Source: Alphaproteobacteria bacterium 46_93_T64
GTDB lineage: Bacteria > Pseudomonadota > Alphaproteobacteria > Sneathiellales > Sneathiellaceae
Direction: 5' to 3'
Assembly (NCBI GenBank): GCA_002163135.1
Contig: MAAN01000041.1
Coordinates: 62,001 to 126,000 of the forward strand
Length of the DNA: 64,000 nucleotides
In this document: in pieces, positions 8,244-18,133 of the stretch
Numbering within the stretch: the first letter of the stretch is position 1
Layout of the letters: every line of letters starts with the position of its first letter
The notes under the pieces: generated by a model
Seen by the model: only the letters and a program-made list of their open reading frames with translations
Databases searched by the model: none
What the model was told of the DNA's origin: nothing
Made by a program: the position numbers and the translations under genes

Positions 8244-10022
8244 ATGTGGTTGTTTATGGGCCTGTTTCGCGCGCAAATTTCATCGTTGAGTAAATGGGGA
8301 CGTTCCCCAGATGATTCCCTTGGCCAATTGCGTATCCGTAAGGAACAGCTTTTAAACGAGTTTCCCGGCCCTGCGTTCATACTGGCTGGAGACATGACAG
8401 TATTGAATTTCAACGGACACGCTGAACATTTGATTTCGTCATTGGATTTAGAGCCTGAGAGCGAATTTGGCGAAGCTTTGCGAAAAGGTTACAGGGAAAT
8501 GGGACCTGCACAGCAAACGGCGACATTTGAAGCCATCGGTGCCGAGACGGAAATCTATGACCTTACTTTTCTGCCTTTGGAAGAAATTAAGGGTACTGTC
8601 TTGGTGACTGCAAAAAATGTGACTTTGCAGCGAAATCTGACCAACGCGCTTATCGCTTCACGGCAATTATTTAAAGATTTAGTTACCTGTTCAGCTGAAT
8701 TCGTTTGGGAAACAGACAATCTTGGTCGCTTCAGATATGTGTCCCCCAGAGGAGCTGTTGGCTACAGTGCTGCCCAACTAGATGGAATGCCGGCAAAAGA
8801 CTTGGTTCTTGGAAATACGACGGACGCTGATGAACACGAAATCAATCCCTTTTATTTACCTGCTCCTGTCAGTGACAAGATAGTTTGGCTCAGAGATAAA
8901 TCCAACGCGCTTGCCTGCATGAGTGTGACCTCCATTCCTGTCTTCGATGATAAGGGTAATCACACAGGTAATCGCGGTGCTGGTCGGGATATAACAGAAG
9001 AAATGTCACGCAGGACGCAAATGGACAGGTCGGCGGCGCAAGAGGAAATGCTTGCAGCCATTGTAGACGCTATGCGGCGAGAAGTTGATCCAGAGAAATT
9101 GTTCCAAATAGCCGGCGAGGGCGCCTGTGATGCGCTCAATAGTACCCGTATATGGATTGGGCGTAAAAATACAACGGGAATTCTTGAAGCTGCGTTCAAA
9201 TCTGCAATAGATGACGAGATCGAAAATAGTCTGTTCAATTGGTTTGGGGAGAGAGAAAAAGCTGAAGAAAGTGACTACGAACTTCAAGCCGTAGATCAAG
9301 GGACTTGGCGTATTTTTTTAAGCCCGATTTTTTCCAAGGAAAAGATCGACGGCGTCATTGCCATCGTTCGGCGGAAAGACGCGTTGGAAATGGAAAAAGA
9401 CGAAGCCCGCTTACTCCACTCCTTAAGCGACCATTTAGGGGTGGCGCTTATCCAGATTAAAGCACAAGAAAAGCTGGTGGAGCTCTCCAGAACTGACGAA
9501 TTGAGCGGTTTGTTGAACCGAAGAGCCTTCCATGAAGATGTGTCCAAACGTGTAGAGCACGGGAAACGAACAAAAAAACCCAACGCTCTTTTTTATATTG
9601 ATTTAGATAATTTCAAGCCAGTAAACGATCGTTTCGGCCATGAAAAAGGAGATGAGGTTTTAAAAGGGATAAGCGAACTTCTCAAAGAACATAGCCGGGT
9701 CGGGGATCTTGTCTCTAGGTTGGGCGGTGATGAATTCGCTGTCTGGTTTGAAGATATGCCGGTGCCTGAAGCAATAGAGAAAGCAGAAGAATTACAACTG
9801 CTTTGCAATGACCTTTCTCAAAAACTGGAAGTAACTGAGCCAAGTTTAGGTTTTTCTATTGGTATCGTTGGCGCGGTTGGGGAACCAGATGAAAATCTGG
9901 AGCGATTATTAGCAGCTGCAGATGCTGCAATGTATGTGGTTAAAGCCAAAGGCAAGGGTTCTTATTCTGTCGCAAGCGAAGGCGCGCCAGAGGAAGACGT
10001 AAGCAAGGATAAGGGTATATGA
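8244..10022 (+). CDS. Diguanylate cyclase with PAS and GAF-like sensor regions
   Basis: 592 residues without clear membrane segments. A PAS-type region (about 130-260, containing FVWETDNLGRFRYVSPRGAVG and ending GAGRDITEE) is followed by a GAF-like region (about 270-415) and a GGDEF domain. The GGDEF domain opens LSRTDELSGLLNRRAFHEDV, has the catalytic GGDEF at 494-498, and an intact RVGD inhibitory site exactly five residues before it. So it should make cyclic di-GMP with product inhibition. The stop overlaps the next gene (ATGA), showing translational coupling to a DUF2336 protein. Signal sensed is unknown; an internal ATG at 8256 is an alternative start. Confidence 0.9.
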   Translation: MWLFMGLFRAQISSLSKWGRSPDDSLGQLRIRKEQLLNEFPGPAFILAGDMTVLNFNGHAEHLISSLDLEPESEFGEALRKGYREMGPAQQTATFEAIGAETEIYDLTFLPLEEIKGTVLVTAKNVTLQRNLTNALIASRQLFKDLVTCSAEFVWETDNLGRFRYVSPRGAVGYSAAQLDGMPAKDLVLGNTTDADEHEINPFYLPAPVSDKIVWLRDKSNALACMSVTSIPVFDDKGNHTGNRGAGRDITEEMSRRTQMDRSAAQEEMLAAIVDAMRREVDPEKLFQIAGEGACDALNSTRIWIGRKNTTGILEAAFKSAIDDEIENSLFNWFGEREKAEESDYELQAVDQGTWRIFLSPIFSKEKIDGVIAIVRRKDALEMEKDEARLLHSLSDHLGVALIQIKAQEKLVELSRTDELSGLLNRRAFHEDVSKRVEHGKRTKKPNALFYIDLDNFKPVNDRFGHEKGDEVLKGISELLKEHSRVGDLVSRLGGDEFAVWFEDMPVPEAIEKAEELQLLCNDLSQKLEVTEPSLGFSIGIVGAVGEPDENLERLLAAADAAMYVVKAKGKGSYSVASEGAPEEDVSKDKGI

Positions 10023-11272
10023 TATTCGGGAAGTTATTTGGCCGCGGCAAGGTTAAAGAAATTAGTTACGAAGACAGTAAGGATCTTGCGAATAGTGAGA
10101 GCCCAAAGGTTCGTGCCAAGCTAGCTGCAAATCCATCGACAAAAGCGGAAGTTCTGTATTATCTCACAGACGATAGTTCGCCGGACGTTCGCAAAGTGGT
10201 TGCCAAAAACGAAAGAACACCCCATCAGGCCAACAATATTCTTGCACGCGACACTGATATTGATGTCCGTTCGGAGCTTGCTAGAAAAATCTGTCGGTTG
10301 TTGCCCAGCCTCTCTGGAGACGAAGCGGCACAGATACGAGAGCAGACGATAGAAGTTCTGGAAGTATTGGCAGAAGACCAGCTTCCATCCATTCGCGCAA
10401 TATTGTCAGAATCCTTGAAAGACAGTCTGGTAGCACCAAAGCATGTGATTTTGGCGCTTGCAAAAGATGCAGAGGAAATTGTTGCAAGTCCGGTTCTGGA
10501 ATATTCCCCATTGCTATCTGAAACTGATTTGCTTGAAATCATCGCAAGCGGTGTTGCTAGTGGAAGCCTACCTGCCGTTGCACGCCGTGATAATCTGGGA
10601 GAAGACATTTCGGAGGCAGTTGCGGCAACTCTAGATATACCTGCTGTCGCAGCGCTACTTGCCAACAAATCGGCACGGGTGCGCGAGGAAACGCTGGATC
10701 AAATGATCAGTCAGGCAGAAGGAATTGAGACCCTGCATGAACCCTTGGTAATGCGGGTGGATCTGTCTCTTCGGGCAATGAAGCGGATTGCAGGTTTTGT
10801 GGCAATGTCACTTGTTGAGAAATTAGTGAAGAAAAATGGCCTTTCATCTGAAATTGAAAGCGAGCTAAAAAAGCAAGTTCGAAATCGAATTGAAGAGAGC
10901 AGTAGTTTGACCGAAGAAGACGAAAGCAAATCGGAAAAACGCGCCCAAAAATTGTGGTCAGCGGGCAGATTGAACGAAGAAACTATGATGGAGGCCGTGA
11001 ATAGCCGGGAAATCAGTTTCGTTCAAATGGGCCTTGGACTGATGACCGGCATGAAAATTGGGACCGTCAGGTCTATTTTAAATTCACGAAATGGCAAGGT
11101 CGTCACGGCTCTCTGCTGGAAAGCAGAGTTGTCCATGCGTCTTGCAATAAAAATGCAGACTGAAATTGCCCATGTCCCGCCTCGCGATGTCGTAAATGCA
11201 AGAGACGGGGTGGAATATCCTTTCAATGATAAGGATATGGATTGGCAGTTATCTTTCTTTACAGCTGATTAG
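10019..11272 (+). CDS. DUF2336 family protein
   Basis: 417 residues recognised as DUF2336 by its repeated helical units, similar to HEAT repeats, in the first 230 residues (for example [37 protein letters not shown]). It then has a charged linker ([20 protein letters not shown]) and a conserved C-terminal helical part. DUF2336 proteins are typical of alphaproteobacteria and have no firmly assigned role. Overlap with the diguanylate cyclase stop suggests equal production and a possible role as partner or output of that cyclase. Its 3' end overlaps the convergent argB end by 14 bases. Confidence 0.82.
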   Translation: MIFGKLFGRGKVKEISYEDSKDLANSESPKVRAKLAANPSTKAEVLYYLTDDSSPDVRKVVAKNERTPHQANNILARDTDIDVRSELARKICRLLPSLSGDEAAQIREQTIEVLEVLAEDQLPSIRAILSESLKDSLVAPKHVILALAKDAEEIVASPVLEYSPLLSETDLLEIIASGVASGSLPAVARRDNLGEDISEAVAATLDIPAVAALLANKSARVREETLDQMISQAEGIETLHEPLVMRVDLSLRAMKRIAGFVAMSLVEKLVKKNGLSSEIESELKKQVRNRIEESSSLTEEDESKSEKRAQKLWSAGRLNEETMMEAVNSREISFVQMGLGLMTGMKIGTVRSILNSRNGKVVTALCWKAELSMRLAIKMQTEIAHVPPRDVVNARDGVEYPFNDKDMDWQLSFFTAD

Positions 11273-12182
11273 CGGGGTGACCGTTATGGATCATGGTCCC
11301 GATGCCATGCTCTGTAAAGGTTTCGAGCAAAAGAACATGGGGGATGCGTCCATCGAGAACATGCGCTGCATCCACGCCGTTCTCGAGTGCAAACAGGCAG
11401 GTTTCCAGTTTGGGGATCATTCCGCCGACAATCGTCCCATCTGACTGCAATTTTGCAACATCTTTAGGTGTCAATTTGTTGATCAGTTTCTTCTGTTTAT
11501 CCAGAACACCTTCAACATCTGTCAACATAATCAATTTGCTAGCGCCAATGGCTGCCGCAATATGTCCCGCCGCTGTATCGGCGTTAATGTTGAATGTTTG
11601 CCCTTTGGGCCCGACCCCAATAGGAGCGATTACCGGAATGACGTCAATTTCTTCGAAGCTTTGCAAAATTTCTGGATTGATCTGGCTTGGTTCCCCAACA
11701 AATCCCAGATCCAGAATGCGTTCTATGTTGCTGTCTGGGTCACGCTTTGTCCGCGTTAGTTTTTGAACTTCAATAAGATTGCCATCTTTGCCGGAAAGCC
11801 CGACAGCCATTCCGCCTGCGGCATTGATTTCCATTACAATATTTTTGTTGAGTGATCCAGACAGAACCATCTCCGCAATTTCAACAGTTGCGCGGTCTGT
11901 TACACGAAGACCATCAACGAACGAGCTTTGGATCTTGAGACGTTCCAGCATCTCACCGATTTGTGGGCCGCCGCCGTGAACAATGATGGGGTTAACACCA
12001 ACTTGTTTAAGGAGGGCAACATCCCGAGCGAAATCTTCGGCAAGCGATTTGTCACCCATGGCATGCCCGCCATATTTAATGACAAACGTCTGACCTGCGA
12101 ACTGGTGCATATACGGAAGCGCTTCAGATAAAATTTTTGCTTTTTTTAGCTGCTCTTCAACTGACATCTGATTTTCGCTCAT
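11259..12182 (-). CDS. argB: Acetylglutamate kinase
   Basis: 307 residues of the amino-acid kinase family. Motifs include [10 protein letters not shown] at the phosphate-binding lysine, [15 protein letters not shown] with the conserved glycines, [19 protein letters not shown], and the late [22 protein letters not shown] signature typical of arginine-sensitive enzymes. It phosphorylates N-acetylglutamate, the second step of arginine synthesis. It is downstream of engB with a 15-base gap, an arrangement common in alphaproteobacteria, and probably shares a transcript with engB and yidC. Confidence 0.97.
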   Translation of the reverse strand: MSENQMSVEEQLKKAKILSEALPYMHQFAGQTFVIKYGGHAMGDKSLAEDFARDVALLKQVGVNPIIVHGGGPQIGEMLERLKIQSSFVDGLRVTDRATVEIAEMVLSGSLNKNIVMEINAAGGMAVGLSGKDGNLIEVQKLTRTKRDPDSNIERILDLGFVGEPSQINPEILQSFEEIDVIPVIAPIGVGPKGQTFNINADTAAGHIAAAIGASKLIMLTDVEGVLDKQKKLINKLTPKDVAKLQSDGTIVGGMIPKLETCLFALENGVDAAHVLDGRIPHVLLLETFTEHGIGTMIHNGHPANQL

Positions 12183-12197
12183 TCGTTTCGCCCTTGT

Positions 12198-12848
12198 TTA
12201 CTCTGCCAATGAGGCTAGCTCAGCGCGGAGTTTTTCGATACCAAATCCCTTCATAGCACTGGTCAAGAAAACTTCTGGATGTGCTGCTGGCCGTTTGGTG
12301 AGTTCTTTTTCCGTTTTTTCAATAATTGATTTCAAGTCGTCTGGATTGGACTTGTCAACCTTAGTCATGATGATCTGGTAGTTGACTGCAGCAACATCCA
12401 GCATCGACATGATTTCACGATCGCTTTCTTTCAAGCCATGTCGGCTATCAATCAACAGGCAAACACGTCGCAATTTCGCGCGCCCTTTAAGGTACGTGTT
12501 TACAAGACTAGTCCAGTCCGCGATTTTTGTCTTTGAGACCTTGGCATATCCATGACCTGGTAAATCGACCAGAGATAGTCGCCCGCCAAGTTCAAAGAAA
12601 TTAATCTGTTGTGTCCGGCCAGGCGTATTGGATGTACGTGCCAAAGTATTGCGGTTTGTTAGCGCGTTAATCAGGCTTGATTTACCCACATTTGATCGCC
12701 CTGAAAAGGCGATCTCGTTCAGCGGCAATTCGGGCAGCATTTCTAAAGTTGCCGCACCGGCTACAAATTGGCATTCCTGAGCAAAAAGGAGGCGGCCTTG
12801 CTCGATGAAGGCCGCCTCTTCTTTATCGTTATTGTCTCGATCGTTCAT
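12198..12848 (-). CDS. engB: Ribosome-biogenesis GTPase EngB (YsxC/YihA)
   Basis: 216 residues with the G1 P-loop GRSNVGKSSLI at 50-60, G2 around TSNTPGRTQQ, G3 VDLPGHGYA, G4 TKVDKS and G5-like TSAMKG. This is the TrmE-Era-EngA-EngB-Septin type of GTPase; EngB acts in late assembly of the large ribosomal subunit. It sits 23 bases downstream of yidC and 15 bases upstream of argB on the same strand. Confidence 0.96.
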   Translation of the reverse strand: MNDRDNNDKEEAAFIEQGRLLFAQECQFVAGAATLEMLPELPLNEIAFSGRSNVGKSSLINALTNRNTLARTSNTPGRTQQINFFELGGRLSLVDLPGHGYAKVSKTKIADWTSLVNTYLKGRAKLRRVCLLIDSRHGLKESDREIMSMLDVAAVNYQIIMTKVDKSNPDDLKSIIEKTEKELTKRPAAHPEVFLTSAMKGFGIEKLRAELASLAE

Positions 12849-12871
12849 TGATCTGATAGACCTTTAAAAGG

Positions 12872-14593
12872 TTAGTTGTTCACCGGAACACCCATACGCC
12901 GCATGATGTACCATTGTTGGGCAATACTAAGCATATTGTTCCAAGTCCAGTAAATCACAAGGCCTGCTGGGAAGCTGGCGAGCAAGAAAGTAAAGAAGAT
13001 AGGCATAAACATGAAAATCTTAGCCTGCACAGGATCAGCCGGTTGTGGGTTGAACTTCTGTTGCATGAACATGCTGATACCCATAAGGATAGGGAGCGCG
13101 CCGATCATCATAAATTCAGGCGGCGTCCATGGAATAAGACCAAACAGGTTGAATAAATTGGTTGGATCTGGTGCCGCCAAATCGGTGATCCAGCCGTAGA
13201 ATGGTTGATGACGCATCAACAACGTTACGAACAGCACCTTGTACAAGGCGAAGAAGATTGGAATCTGCAAGACGATAGGTAAACAACCCGCCGCCGGATT
13301 TGCTTTTTCCTTCTTATACAGCGCCATCATTTCTTCGTTGAGCTTTGCACGGTCATCACCATGTTTTTCACGAAGCTTGGCCATCTCAGGTTGCAGCTTC
13401 TTCATTTTGCTCATGGAAACATATGATTTATGGGCAAGTGGCAGAAGAAGCAGTTTGATACAAACTGTTAATGCCAGAATAGCGAGGCCCAAATTTCCGA
13501 TGAGATTTGCAAGAAACTCAAGTGCAAAATAGATAGGTTTTGTTAAGAAGTAGAACCAACCCCAATCGATTGCGAGCTCAAGTCTGTCGATACCAAATTC
13601 TTTTTCGTACGAATCTAGGACTTCGACTTCTTTTGCACCTGCATACATACGGTTGGTTGTTGAGGCACTTGCACCAGCTTTTACAACAACGCCATCTTGG
13701 TTGAGATAATCTGTTTGGAAACGATCCCCTTGAGCAACATGATTAAAACGGCCTTTGAATTGTGCGCCTTGATCTGGAAGCAGTGCAGTGAGCCAGAATT
13801 TATCTGTCATACCGAGCCAGCCACCAGTTGAGGAGAGGGTTTTTCCGCCTTCTTCTACAAGGTCGTCATAATCTATTTCTTCCAACGTCTCATTGAAGAC
13901 GCCAATTGGGCCTTCATGAAGGATATAGAAACCTGTTGTTTCAGGCATACCTGTCCGTGAGATTAAGCCATATGGAAACAGAGTGATGTCGTTTGATGTG
14001 GCGTTTTCCACTTTCTGCTCGATGGTGAATAGAAAGTTGGAATCCAGGCTGTATGTACGTGTAAAGAGAAGACCTTCTCCATTATCCCAAGTAAGGATTA
14101 AAGGCGTATCAGCCGTCAACTGGTTTGAAGAGGTCGACCAAAGAGTATTTGCGTTTGGCAAAGCAACTTTAGTGTCGGCAGACACGCTCCATCCGAATTC
14201 CGCATAATATGGGTTTGGACCACCAGATGGCGATAGAAGCTTAATTTCGGGGCTTTCCGGATCAACCTCTTCTCTGTAATTGATAAGCGAGAGGTCATCA
14301 ATGCGGGCGCCCTTAAGAGCGATAGAGCCGTGCAGGGAAGGTGTGTTTATCTGGATACGAGGAGATTGGTTTAAGCTTTCTTCGCGCGTCACCAGACTCG
14401 CTGTTGATGGCAAGCCTGCCGGTGCCGATACACCTTTTGAATCTGGAGTTGGCGCAGTACCATTATCCAATTGCTCAGCAGTTTGTTGTTGCGCTTGTTC
14501 CTCGATTATCGGTGTTTCTACGAAATACTGAAACCCGAAAATAATCAGGAAACATAGTACGACAGCAAGAACCACATTCTTCTGATCTGACAT
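12872..14593 (-). CDS. yidC: Membrane protein insertase YidC
   Basis: 573 residues. It has an N-terminal signal-anchor (VVLAVVLCFLIIFGFQYFV), a large periplasmic beta-domain (about 60-340), then the conserved C-terminal core with five membrane segments, including the positively charged cytoplasmic hairpin MSKMKKLQPEMAKLREKHGD and YKKEKANPAAGCLPIVLQIP. It inserts proteins into the inner membrane alone or with SecYEG. It is in the conserved order rpmH-rnpA-yidD-yidC-engB. Confidence 0.97.
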   Translation of the reverse strand: MSDQKNVVLAVVLCFLIIFGFQYFVETPIIEEQAQQQTAEQLDNGTAPTPDSKGVSAPAGLPSTASLVTREESLNQSPRIQINTPSLHGSIALKGARIDDLSLINYREEVDPESPEIKLLSPSGGPNPYYAEFGWSVSADTKVALPNANTLWSTSSNQLTADTPLILTWDNGEGLLFTRTYSLDSNFLFTIEQKVENATSNDITLFPYGLISRTGMPETTGFYILHEGPIGVFNETLEEIDYDDLVEEGGKTLSSTGGWLGMTDKFWLTALLPDQGAQFKGRFNHVAQGDRFQTDYLNQDGVVVKAGASASTTNRMYAGAKEVEVLDSYEKEFGIDRLELAIDWGWFYFLTKPIYFALEFLANLIGNLGLAILALTVCIKLLLLPLAHKSYVSMSKMKKLQPEMAKLREKHGDDRAKLNEEMMALYKKEKANPAAGCLPIVLQIPIFFALYKVLFVTLLMRHQPFYGWITDLAAPDPTNLFNLFGLIPWTPPEFMMIGALPILMGISMFMQQKFNPQPADPVQAKIFMFMPIFFTFLLASFPAGLVIYWTWNNMLSIAQQWYIMRRMGVPVNN

Positions 14594-14608
14594 CTTTAAG
14601 CCCTAATG

Positions 14609-14890
14609 CTACTCAATGCGAACACTGTTTGGCGACTGTGCCGTGCAGTGGTGACAATTGTTAATGTTACTTGGAACAGGATCGTAACCCTGCCCTCCCC
14701 ATGGATGACATCTTCCAAAGCGTCTTAATGTGAGCCAACTCCCTTTTACCGGTCCGTGCTTCTGCAGTGCTTCCAGTGCATAAGAAGAACAGGTGGGGTG
14801 GTATCGACAATTCGCAGGAAGATAAGGGGATATGAGGTATTGGTAAACCTTTATTGGCATCTTCAGCAGAAAAGTCACAAAATTACGCAT
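14609..14890 (-). CDS. yidD: Membrane protein insertion efficiency factor YidD
   Basis: 93 residues from the ATG at 14890, preceded by a good GAGGAG ribosome-binding site. The family signature is complete: [20 protein letters not shown], then [20 protein letters not shown] and [10 protein letters not shown], with three conserved cysteines. YidD is a small membrane-associated helper of YidC. The start overlaps the end of rnpA by 8 bases. A longer reading from 14917 exists but lacks a ribosome-binding site. Confidence 0.95.
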   Translation of the reverse strand: MRNFVTFLLKMPIKVYQYLISPYLPANCRYHPTCSSYALEALQKHGPVKGSWLTLRRFGRCHPWGGQGYDPVPSNINNCHHCTAQSPNSVRIE

Positions 14891-15254
14891 TCGGTGTCTC
14901 CTCTTCATAAGCCCCAACCTTTTTAAGGGCTGTTTTCAGGTCTTTTCTGAGGGCGTCAAAATCTCGGGTAGGTGTCCCCTGACGCCCAATCAGGACATAG
15001 TCCCATCCGGTCTTGGCATATAAAGGCAAGACCTCGTCAGCAAGTGCCCGCAAACGCCGTTTTATTCGATTTCGAATAACAGCGTTTCCCGTTTTTTTAG
15101 TCGCCGTAAACCCCACACGCAAACGGCCCGCATCTACGCATGAGGGATCACACGCAGCTTGCAAGACCATTCCAGGGGTTGCCCATTTGCGACGAACGGC
15201 CGCTACGCGTAGAAACTCTGCGCGCTTTGTAAGTCGTTCGACGCCTTTCGGCAT
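14883..15254 (-). CDS. rnpA: Ribonuclease P protein component
   Basis: 123 residues, basic. The RnpA signature [11 protein letters not shown] is present with the flanking [13 protein letters not shown] strand and the N-terminal [10 protein letters not shown]. It binds the RNase P RNA and helps cleave 5' leaders from pre-tRNAs. It begins three bases after rpmH and overlaps yidD, so the three genes are likely translated from one message. Confidence 0.96.
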   Translation of the reverse strand: MPKGVERLTKRAEFLRVAAVRRKWATPGMVLQAACDPSCVDAGRLRVGFTATKKTGNAVIRNRIKRRLRALADEVLPLYAKTGWDYVLIGRQGTPTRDFDALRKDLKTALKKVGAYEEETPNA

Positions 15255-15257
15255 TCG

Positions 15258-15392
15258 TTACGCAGAAAGGCTCTTACGGCCTTTAGAGCGACGAGCAGAT
15301 AGAACACGGCGACCACCGACAGTCGCGCTGCGAGAGCGGAAACCGTGGCGACGAGCACGAACGAGTTTACTTGGTTGATATGTACGTTTCAC
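15258..15392 (-). CDS. rpmH: 50S ribosomal protein L34
   Basis: 44 residues, [20 protein letters not shown] onward, the invariant L34 sequence. The start is a GTG at 15392, preceded by a GGAGAAG ribosome-binding site with a seven-base spacing. The frame stays open upstream, but the extension is not L34. It heads the rpmH-rnpA-yidD-yidC-engB-argB series. Confidence 0.96.
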   Translation of the reverse strand: MKRTYQPSKLVRARRHGFRSRSATVGGRRVLSARRSKGRKSLSA

Positions 15393-15449
15393 AGGACTTC
15401 TCCGTCTGTCTCCAACGCCGAACCGCGTGAAGAGGAAATTAAGCCCCGC

Positions 15450-15478
15450 TGTATAAGGGCTGCTGAGCATGAAGTCAA
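15450..15478 (-). promoter_or_regulatory. Sigma70-type promoter of the rpmH block
   Basis: On the minus strand, a TTGACT -35 box (15473-15478) and a TATACA -10 box (15450-15455) are separated by exactly 17 bases. Transcription would begin near 15443, leaving about 50 bases of leader before the GTG of rpmH. Confidence 0.75.
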
Positions 15479-15793
15479 TGGAGGACGTAACGCTTTTCAA
15501 CATGAGTAGGTATTTTAAGTATGAGTTTGTCTCTCAACAAATCTCACATTTGGTTGAACGGGACTTCTCCCAGCGTGGAAGCTGGTTATGTTGAAGAAAC
15601 ATTGAGTGCAGGAGTGCCAGCGAAAATTATAATATTTGAGCGCGTCTCACCCGCCGATACTATGCTAAATGGCTGTATAGGTGATGGTTTTCTGGTAATG
15701 TAAGGCATTGCATTCGTTTTTACGAGCAGTGGTAAATAATAGAAACATCGGTCGAGGCCGATGTTCGTCGCAGTGGGTAAGGAAAAAAACGGT
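15479..15793. other. Intergenic region between rpmH promoter and the TVP38 gene
   Basis: Together with the rpmH leader, this makes a gap of about 400 bases. It holds an unconvincing 60-codon frame (15521-15703) without a recognisable product. Just before the TVP38 gene is a CATCGG-TCGAGG-CCGATG inverted repeat (15746-15763). Nothing else is recognised. Confidence 0.5.
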
Positions 15794-16570
15794 ATGGGAA
15801 ATGTGACAAACAGCGCTGTGCCTAGTACCGCGGCAAAGATAAAAAAGTACTTCCCGCTTTTGATAATTGTAATGCTGTTTGCCTCATTTTTCGCTTTTGG
15901 CTTTGATGAATATCTGTCTTTTACCGTCTTTAGTGAGAATCGCGACAAGCTGATTTCATTTGTAGACGACCACTACATAACCGGACTTATGCTCTACTGT
16001 GTTCTGTATACAATCGCAGTTGCGGCGTCTCTCCCCGGCGGGTTGCTTCTAACAATTTGTGGCGGCTTTCTTTTTGGGTGGGGCGTCGGAGGATTGATAA
16101 CAGTTTTTTCAGCGACAATCGGTGCAACGCTGCTGTTTCTGATCGCGGCGACATCGATTGGTGATGTCCTGAAGCAGAAGGCTGGTCCGTGGCTCGCTCG
16201 ACTTGAAAAAGGATTCCAGGACAACGCTATGAGTTACCTTCTGTTTCTCAGACTTGTGCCGGCCTTCCCGTTCTGGCTTGTTAATATTGCGCCAGCATTT
16301 CTGGGTGTATCCCTTCGGACCTACGTTATTGGAACCTTCTTAGGTATTATTCCGGGAACGTTTGTTTTCTCGTTTATCGGATCTGGCGTTGATAGTGTCA
16401 TTGTCGAACAACAGGAGCGCTACGCTGCTTGTATGAAGAGTGGAGCGGAAGTCTGTACAAAAGAGTTTAATGTTGGATCCCTCATTACTATTGAAATTGT
16501 ACTCTCTCTCGTCGCTCTTGGTGTAATATCCCTTTTGCCAATACTTCTCAAAAAATGGCGCAAAGCCTGA
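15794..16570 (+). CDS. TVP38/TMEM64 (DedA-like) membrane protein
   Basis: 258 residues from the ATG at 15794, which has an AAGGA ribosome-binding site; an in-frame ATG at 15761 would add 11 residues. Six or so hydrophobic segments include the family core LPGGLLLTICGGFLFGWGVG, then the reentrant-loop region FLRLVPAFPFWLVNIAPAFL, and GTFLGIIPGTFVFSFIGSG. These proteins are VTT-domain relatives linked to lipid scrambling or ion handling. It precedes a disulfide oxidoreductase gene by 34 bases, a pairing often seen in bacteria, so the two probably form an operon. Confidence 0.9.
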   Translation: MGNVTNSAVPSTAAKIKKYFPLLIIVMLFASFFAFGFDEYLSFTVFSENRDKLISFVDDHYITGLMLYCVLYTIAVAASLPGGLLLTICGGFLFGWGVGGLITVFSATIGATLLFLIAATSIGDVLKQKAGPWLARLEKGFQDNAMSYLLFLRLVPAFPFWLVNIAPAFLGVSLRTYVIGTFLGIIPGTFVFSFIGSGVDSVIVEQQERYAACMKSGAEVCTKEFNVGSLITIEIVLSLVALGVISLLPILLKKWRKA

Positions 16571-16604
16571 TCACCCTCCCTTCTCTCATGTTCACGGAGC
16601 TAGA

Positions 16605-18038
16605 ATGCCGAAAAAGATTGTGAAAACAGATATCTGCGTCATTGGTGGGGGATCTGGCGGTTTGAGTGTCGCTGCTGGTGCGGTTCAGATGGGGGCGAAG
16701 GTTGTTTTGGTCGAAGGCACCAAAATGGGCGGAGATTGTCTGAATTATGGATGCGTGCCGTCTAAAGCTCTTATTGCTGCTGCAAAAAAAGCTTCGGCAT
16801 TGGACCACGCAAGTGAATTTGGGGTGAGCGGCGTGCGTCCCGATGTTAATTATGGGGCCGTGATGGATCACGTTGCCGAAGTTATCGCAGGGATCGCCCC
16901 CCACGATTCGGTGGAGCGATTTGAGGAATTAGGGGTTCAGGTCCTTGAAGGTTATGGCAGCTTTTTGGATGATAAACGACTTGCCGTTGACGGTACTGTG
17001 ATTGAGGCTCGACGCTTCGTTATCGCGACGGGATCATCGCCGGCAACACCTCCCATTAGCGGGATAGAAGAATGTGGTTATCTTACAAACGAAACCATGT
17101 TCGAAAATCGCACTCTACCGGAACATTTGATTGTTATCGGCGGCGGACCTATCGGAATGGAGATGGCTCAGGCACATCAGAGGCTTGGCTGTAAAGTAAC
17201 TGTTCTAGAAGCTTTCACAGCCCTTGCGAAAGATGATCCAGATTTGACGAGCGTTGCGTTGAAGGCGCTGAGAGAGGAAGGCGTGGATATTCGCGAGGGA
17301 GTGAAAATATCTAACATTTCTCGATTGGAAAACAGCAATGTTCAAATAGAGTTGGAGCAGGAAGGTAAAATCGAGGTGATTAGCGGATCGCACTTGCTTG
17401 TTGCTGCAGGGCGCAAACCAAATATCGAGAAACTGAATCTTGAAGCCGCTGAGATCAATTATTCTCGTGCTGGAATTGAAGTGGATACAAGACTTCGCAC
17501 AAGTAACAGAAAGATTTTTGCCATTGGGGATGTCGCAGGTGGACTTCAGTTTACGCACGTAGCGGGATACCACGCAGGCATTGTCATTCGAAATATACTG
17601 TTTCGACTACCCGCAAAGGCGAACTACAGCGCAATTCCATGGGTTACTTATACAGATCCGGAAATTGCCACTGTCGGATTAACAGAAGCAGCGGCCCGCG
17701 AGCAATACGGGAATGATATCAGGGTGCTTACTTTCCCATATGCTGAAAATGACCGGGCAAGAGCTGAACGGCGGAGAGAAGGATTGGTTAAGGCGATTAC
17801 CACCAAGAAAGGAAAAATACTTGGTGCTGGCATCGCTGGATTGCACGCCGGGGAACTTATCCACCCATGGGCTCTTGCGATAACAGGCGGGTTGAAAATT
17901 TCCAGTATGGCAAGCTTTGTGGCCCCGTATCCTACGTTGGGTGAGCTGAATAAGCGGGTAGCGGGAAGTTTCTATACACCGCAGTTATTCAGCGAAAAAA
18001 CGCGTAAGATTGTGCGCTTTCTACTCCGTTTTAGCTAA
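16605..18038 (+). CDS. FAD-dependent pyridine nucleotide-disulfide oxidoreductase (mercuric reductase/dihydrolipoamide dehydrogenase-like)
   Basis: 477 residues with the FAD-binding GGGSGG at 14-19 and the redox-active pair Cys45-Cys50 in GGDCLNYGCVPSK. It also has an NAD(P)-binding IGGGPIGMEMA (second Rossmann fold), the FAD-binding IFAIGDVAGG, and a C-terminal dimerisation domain. The C-terminus HAGELIHPWALAI replaces the HAHPT.SE pattern of true lipoamide dehydrogenases, and no lipoyl or HMA domain is attached. So the function is a soluble disulfide or quinone-type reductase of unknown substrate. It is downstream of the TVP38 gene with a GGAG ribosome-binding site. Confidence 0.88.
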   Translation: MPKKIVKTDICVIGGGSGGLSVAAGAVQMGAKVVLVEGTKMGGDCLNYGCVPSKALIAAAKKASALDHASEFGVSGVRPDVNYGAVMDHVAEVIAGIAPHDSVERFEELGVQVLEGYGSFLDDKRLAVDGTVIEARRFVIATGSSPATPPISGIEECGYLTNETMFENRTLPEHLIVIGGGPIGMEMAQAHQRLGCKVTVLEAFTALAKDDPDLTSVALKALREEGVDIREGVKISNISRLENSNVQIELEQEGKIEVISGSHLLVAAGRKPNIEKLNLEAAEINYSRAGIEVDTRLRTSNRKIFAIGDVAGGLQFTHVAGYHAGIVIRNILFRLPAKANYSAIPWVTYTDPEIATVGLTEAAAREQYGNDIRVLTFPYAENDRARAERRREGLVKAITTKKGKILGAGIAGLHAGELIHPWALAITGGLKISSMASFVAPYPTLGELNKRVAGSFYTPQLFSEKTRKIVRFLLRFS

Positions 18039-18133
18039 ATTCTGAAGTTTAGGGCCTTGCAGGTATCACTATCTTGGTTTGTGGAGGTGCAATCTATTGG
18101 TTTCGGCCAAGTTTTTGTATACTTTAATATCCT

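Noticed and set aside
11259-11272. Frameshift or misassembly at the DUF2336/argB overlap
   Set aside because: Both reading frames end cleanly with sensible C-termini; a 14-base convergent overlap is normal.
15258-15503. Extended 81-residue version of L34
   Set aside because: Only the last 44 residues are L34, they start at a GTG with a good ribosome-binding site, and the promoter -10 box lies inside the extension.
15521-15703. 60-codon frame between rpmH and the TVP38 gene
   Set aside because: No family, weak ribosome-binding site, and a strange hydrophobic/acidic mix; it falls in a normal intergenic region.
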